Part shown: piece by piece, positions 6,407 through 8,796 of the stretch
Layout: each line of letters starts with the position of its first letter
Position numbering within the stretch: position 1 is the stretch's first letter
From: Spirochaetales bacterium
Lineage (GTDB): Bacteria > Spirochaetota > Spirochaetia > ARS1246
Assembly (NCBI GenBank): GCA_018644745.1
Contig: JABGPX010000467.1
Coordinates: 1-8,796 of the forward strand
Direction: 5' to 3'
Length of the DNA stretch: 8,796 nucleotides
Position numbers and translations under genes: made by a program
The notes under the pieces: model-generated
The model's input: the letters and a program-made list of their open reading frames with translations, nothing else
Database searches by the model: none
What the model was told of the DNA's origin: nothing

Positions 6407-6871
6407 CTAAAACCAATCAGTTTTCGGGTTTTTTCGCGTGGTTTCCGCCTGGTACTCCCTTAGATACTCATCTAAAACCGCCGGCCGAATATGTATTCTT
6501 TGTGAATGTTCGAGGAAACGAAGAAACCGGCGAAACTCCTGGTCGAGATAAATCCTGGCGCCGAATCCTTCAGCGGTAATTTCGTAACACTGATCCCCGA
6601 TACCTTTGGCATCATATTTACCGACATAAAGTTGGTAAGGATTTCCATATCCTGAGAATGTTGTCTTTACTTCAGAGAATAAATTTCGAACCGCGGCTTT
6701 GGCTCCCGCGCAGCCGCCCTTTCCCTGTAGAACAAGACGGATAGGATAGCGATACTGCCCTGGTCCGGTGCCGACATGACCAACCTCGACTGCTGTCACC
6801 ATAAACTCATCGAGTTTTTCGCCTATCCGCGGCAAGCCCATGGTTTTTATGAATTTATTAGCAAAAGGCAT
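6407..6871 (-). CDS. Hypothetical 154-residue cytosolic protein
   Basis: I do not recognise this protein. It has no signal peptide or membrane helix and looks like a compact mixed alpha/beta protein. It has a glycine-rich stretch GHVGTGPGQYRYP (31-43), a likely strand RLVLQG, a GGCAGAKAAVRNLF segment (52-65), alternating hydrophobic strands in YQLYVGKYD and CYEITAEGFGARIYL, and a basic helical C-terminus (QEFRRFLRFL onward). Its two cysteines (C54, C95) are too few for a typical metal cluster. It starts 13 bases after the stop of the gene upstream, with GAGG eight bases before the ATG, so it is very likely part of that operon. Continuous codon structure and operon placement support a real gene; the role is unknown. 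Confidence 0.75.
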   Translation of the reverse strand: MPFANKFIKTMGLPRIGEKLDEFMVTAVEVGHVGTGPGQYRYPIRLVLQGKGGCAGAKAAVRNLFSEVKTTFSGYGNPYQLYVGKYDAKGIGDQCYEITAEGFGARIYLDQEFRRFLRFLEHSQRIHIRPAVLDEYLREYQAETTRKNPKTDWF

Positions 6872-6884
6872 ATCCGCGGCCTCG

Positions 6885-7208
6885 TTAGTGGATATTCATA
6901 TCCTGTTCAATTTTTAAAATGAGAGTCGCCACCGCCTGGCTGTCCAGGCCCTCGTCTTTGAGCTTGGCGATTAATTCATCCAGACGTTCAATACATTCCT
7001 CTTTTGAAATTCTCGACTTTGAGAGCGCCAGGAGGTTTATATAATAACCAACCGGCACCGCCGACTTCAAAGAGGGTAATTCGTCTTTGAAAATTGGATG
7101 CCAGGTTATATGGTCAGCTATCTCTTTCGGCTGTGCCGCCTTTCTTTTTGAGTAAAACCAATATATACCAATACCCGCCGCTATGAGCAGAATGACTCTT
7201 CCGAACAT
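6885..7208 (-). CDS. Hypothetical 107-residue protein with one N-terminal membrane helix
   Basis: Residues 3-19 (GRVILLIAAGIGIYWFY) form a single membrane helix followed by KRK, so the rest probably lies in the cytoplasm as an anchored domain. That domain ends in a charged amphipathic helical region (ISKEECIERLDELIAKLKDEG) that could pair with a partner. No family is recognised. The ATG at 7208 has GGGGG about seven bases upstream; an in-frame TTG at 7262 would add 18 poor residues and lies within the promoter -35. The gene is first in the likely operon with the 154-residue protein, the two-span membrane protein and YbjQ, and is read from the TTGACA promoter just upstream. Confidence 0.75.
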   Translation of the reverse strand: MFGRVILLIAAGIGIYWFYSKRKAAQPKEIADHITWHPIFKDELPSLKSAVPVGYYINLLALSKSRISKEECIERLDELIAKLKDEGLDSQAVATLILKIEQDMNIH

Positions 7209-7233
7209 ATAATTTCCCCCATTTACTGTATTG

Positions 7234-7262
7234 ATTCTCCCCAATGGCGGCGGTCGTGTCAA
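7234..7262 (-). promoter_or_regulatory. Sigma70-like promoter of the four-gene minus-strand operon
   Basis: On the minus strand a perfect TTGACA (7262-7257) is followed after exactly 17 bases by GAGAAT (7239-7234), a four-of-six -10. Transcription would start near 7227, leaving a leader of about 20 bases with the GGGGG Shine-Dalgarno site before the ATG at 7208. This also shows that the 18-residue in-frame extension from a TTG at 7262 is not translated. Confidence 0.6.
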
Positions 7263-7326
7263 TTATGGCATTTTCTATTTTTAAGCTGTTCTTTTCTTTC
7301 ATCATGCAGGGCAGTAACTTTCATGC

Positions 7327-8214
7327 GTGACTATAAGGTGCGTTACAGGTTTTCGGGAAGTTTTATTGCTATTCTTTGCGTCTGTTGTCCTTTTTGGCTG
7401 CGCGACGGACGACCCGGATCCTACATCAATGAAAAGAGCATTTACCGCGGCTACCATGAACGTACACTACGTTTCTCTTCGAAACGGTGTAGAGAATTGG
7501 GAGGAGCGACGAGAGAGTGTTTCTTGTCTTTTGGCGGATTTGGGACCGGATATTGCTGTCTTCCAGGAGATGGAAACTTTTGGAGGGAGGGATAAAAGCG
7601 CCGAAAACCTCCAGCTGAGCTGGCTTCAAGATCAGCTGCCTCAATACCAGTTTGCCGCGGTAGGTGATCCGGACACCTATCCTTCAACCCAGCCTATCAT
7701 GTACCGGCCGGATATCTTTGAGGCTCTCGAGCAAGGCTTTTTCTTCTTTTCACCACAGCCTGATGACATATATTCACGGCCCTGGAAAGGCGGCTATCCG
7801 TCCTTCTGTTCCTGGGTACTCTTCCGTTTTATCCCGACGGATAAATCTTTTTACGTCTATAATGTTCACCTAGATTTCAGCAGCCCGTCGACACGAGTTT
7901 CATCCTCCCGTTTGATTGTTGAACGCATCAGCTCCCGGAGGAACCCTGATGCTCCCGTGCTCCTTCTGGGAGACTTTAATTCTTTCCGTACTTTCAAGAC
8001 CATAAAGATTCTTACGGATGCGGATCTATCAGTGTCTCTCAATAGAAAAAGTACCTTTCATTTCAATATCGGGATGAACTTGATACCGGCTATTGATCAC
8101 GTGCTTGTGAGTGATGAGCTTCTGTTGTATTCGGCAGAAGTAGTGCGGTCGAGATACAATCGTGTTTGGCCTTCTGACCATTATCCGGTTATTTCTCAAA
8201 TTGGCTTCCGCTAA
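7327..8214 (+). CDS. Endonuclease/exonuclease/phosphatase-fold lipoprotein
   Basis: This 295-residue protein begins with a lipoprotein signal: a hydrophobic run VLLLFFASVVLFGC, with lipid attachment predicted on C25. The rest is an EEP-fold phosphodiesterase/nuclease domain. All expected motifs are present: N45 in MNVHY, the metal-binding E81 in FQEME, NVHLD (179-183), GDFN (D216, N218), IDHVL (D257, H258) and the terminal SDHYPV (D284, H285). It should be a Mg2+-dependent enzyme acting outside the cytoplasmic membrane on nucleic acid, phospholipid head groups or another phosphodiester; the substrate cannot be told. The start is GTG. An ATG four bases earlier (7323) lies in another frame, and only the GTG frame gives a lipobox and runs into the domain. 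It diverges from the small-protein operon. Confidence 0.88.
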   Translation: MTIRCVTGFREVLLLFFASVVLFGCATDDPDPTSMKRAFTAATMNVHYVSLRNGVENWEERRESVSCLLADLGPDIAVFQEMETFGGRDKSAENLQLSWLQDQLPQYQFAAVGDPDTYPSTQPIMYRPDIFEALEQGFFFFSPQPDDIYSRPWKGGYPSFCSWVLFRFIPTDKSFYVYNVHLDFSSPSTRVSSSRLIVERISSRRNPDAPVLLLGDFNSFRTFKTIKILTDADLSVSLNRKSTFHFNIGMNLIPAIDHVLVSDELLLYSAEVVRSRYNRVWPSDHYPVISQIGFR

Positions 8215-8245
8215 TTTTCATCTCCTTTTTTCATGCAACTTGCGA

Positions 8246-8251
8246 TATAAT
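8246..8251 (+). promoter_or_regulatory. Consensus -10 hexamer before the second lipoprotein gene
   Basis: TATAAT lies 31 bases before the start codon at 8283, in the 68-base gap between the two lipoprotein genes. The -35 region at the usual distance is poor (TCCTTT), so it is either a weak promoter or a chance match. No terminator hairpin was seen after the preceding gene, so shared transcription remains possible. Confidence 0.3.
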
Positions 8252-8282
8252 TCACTCATCGAAAACACTGTGGAGGGATGGA

Positions 8283-8796
8283 ATGAAAGACAAGGTTATT
8301 TTTCCTGCTTTCCTTCTCATAATACTCGCGTCATGCACCCACCTGTCTCCTCCCGACGGTTTTGCCGCCTACGAATATGGAAACCGGTTCGAGGCTGTTA
8401 GTCCGGAAGGCATGAGATATCGGGTACGAATCGTAGCAAATGAGCCAATTCAGACCCCTGAGTTCTGGAGCGAAGCTCTTGGAACACATCTGCGCAAAGA
8501 GGGATATATCCCTTTGGGAGAAGCCGTAGAATTCACGGCCGCGGGGAACAAGGGATTTGTTCATGAATGGGTATTGCCGTATGGGCACGAGAGTTTCTTT
8601 TATATGACCGCTGTCGTCGTTACAGATTCTGTGCTGGCGGTTGTGGAGTCCGCGGCGGAGCACACTATATATGAGCGATATCGATCGGCACTATTGGCGA
8701 GTATAAAAAATCTTGATTTGAGCGATGTAAAGCCGGACAGACCTGAAGCGCCGGAACGAGTGAAATTATTCCCGCTTGATCGACGAACCGCAAAGG
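8283..8796 (+). CDS. Hypothetical lipoprotein, C-terminus beyond the window
   Basis: 171 residues are visible and the frame is still open at the right edge. The start MKDKVIFPAFLLIILASC is a classic lipoprotein signal with lipobox LASC, lipid attachment predicted on C18. GGAGGG lies five bases before the ATG. The visible mature part looks like a beta-rich globular domain: YEYGNRFEAVSPEGMRYRV (about 31-49), GTHLRKEGYIPLGE, then VLAVVESAAEHTIYERYRSALLASIKNLDL, whose helix could be the end of that domain. I cannot name the family. It follows the EEP lipoprotein in the same direction, so both may serve the cell envelope. Confidence 0.8.
   Translation, partial: MKDKVIFPAFLLIILASCTHLSPPDGFAAYEYGNRFEAVSPEGMRYRVRIVANEPIQTPEFWSEALGTHLRKEGYIPLGEAVEFTAAGNKGFVHEWVLPYGHESFFYMTAVVVTDSVLAVVESAAEHTIYERYRSALLASIKNLDLSDVKPDRPEAPERVKLFPLDRRTAK

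Noticed and set aside
7323..7595. 90-codon frame starting at the ATG just before the EEP lipoprotein
   Set aside because: It overlaps the lipoprotein in another frame and loses the lipobox and all catalytic motifs; kept only as a note on start choice.

Overview
The window looks like ordinary chromosomal DNA of a free-living, double-membrane bacterium with an anaerobic side to its metabolism. The clues are a glycyl radical enzyme (such enzymes are destroyed by oxygen), a membrane HD-GYP c-di-GMP phosphodiesterase, and two lipoproteins with bacterial lipoboxes (LFGC, LASC). Genes have bacterial spacing and good Shine-Dalgarno sites. No rRNA, tRNA, transposase, integrase, phage gene or CRISPR array was seen. 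The mix of HD-GYP signalling, lipoproteins and an unusual glycyl radical enzyme would suit a spirochaete or another anaerobic Gram-negative lineage, but nothing in the sequence settles the taxon.

Layout. Positions 1-1173 (minus) hold a RIO-type protein kinase with an extra N-terminal helical domain; a lysine-rich reading frame starts one base after its stop and runs off the left edge. Positions 1174-1618 form a 445-base non-coding stretch with a perfect 18-bp inverted repeat and further related motifs in alternating orientation. Positions 1619-2863 (minus) hold the six-helix HD-GYP phosphodiesterase, divergent from a small DUF1801 protein (3057-3419, plus). A 773-residue glycyl radical enzyme follows (3480-5801, plus). 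It has an intact Cys-x-Glu active site and C-terminal glycyl radical motif, but no activating enzyme lies in the window.

Convergent to it is a probable four-gene minus-strand operon, read from 7208 down to 5821: a small single-span membrane protein, an unrecognised 154-residue protein, a two-span membrane protein and a YbjQ-family protein. A good sigma70-like promoter (TTGACA-17-GAGAAT) stands in front of it. Diverging from that operon are an endonuclease/exonuclease/phosphatase-fold lipoprotein (7327-8214, plus) and a second lipoprotein (from 8283) cut by the right edge.

The genes do not form one obvious pathway. The points most worth following are the repeat array upstream of the RIO kinase, the domain fusion in that kinase, and the glycyl radical enzyme of unassigned substrate standing without an activase. 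No clear new defence or mobile system was found.
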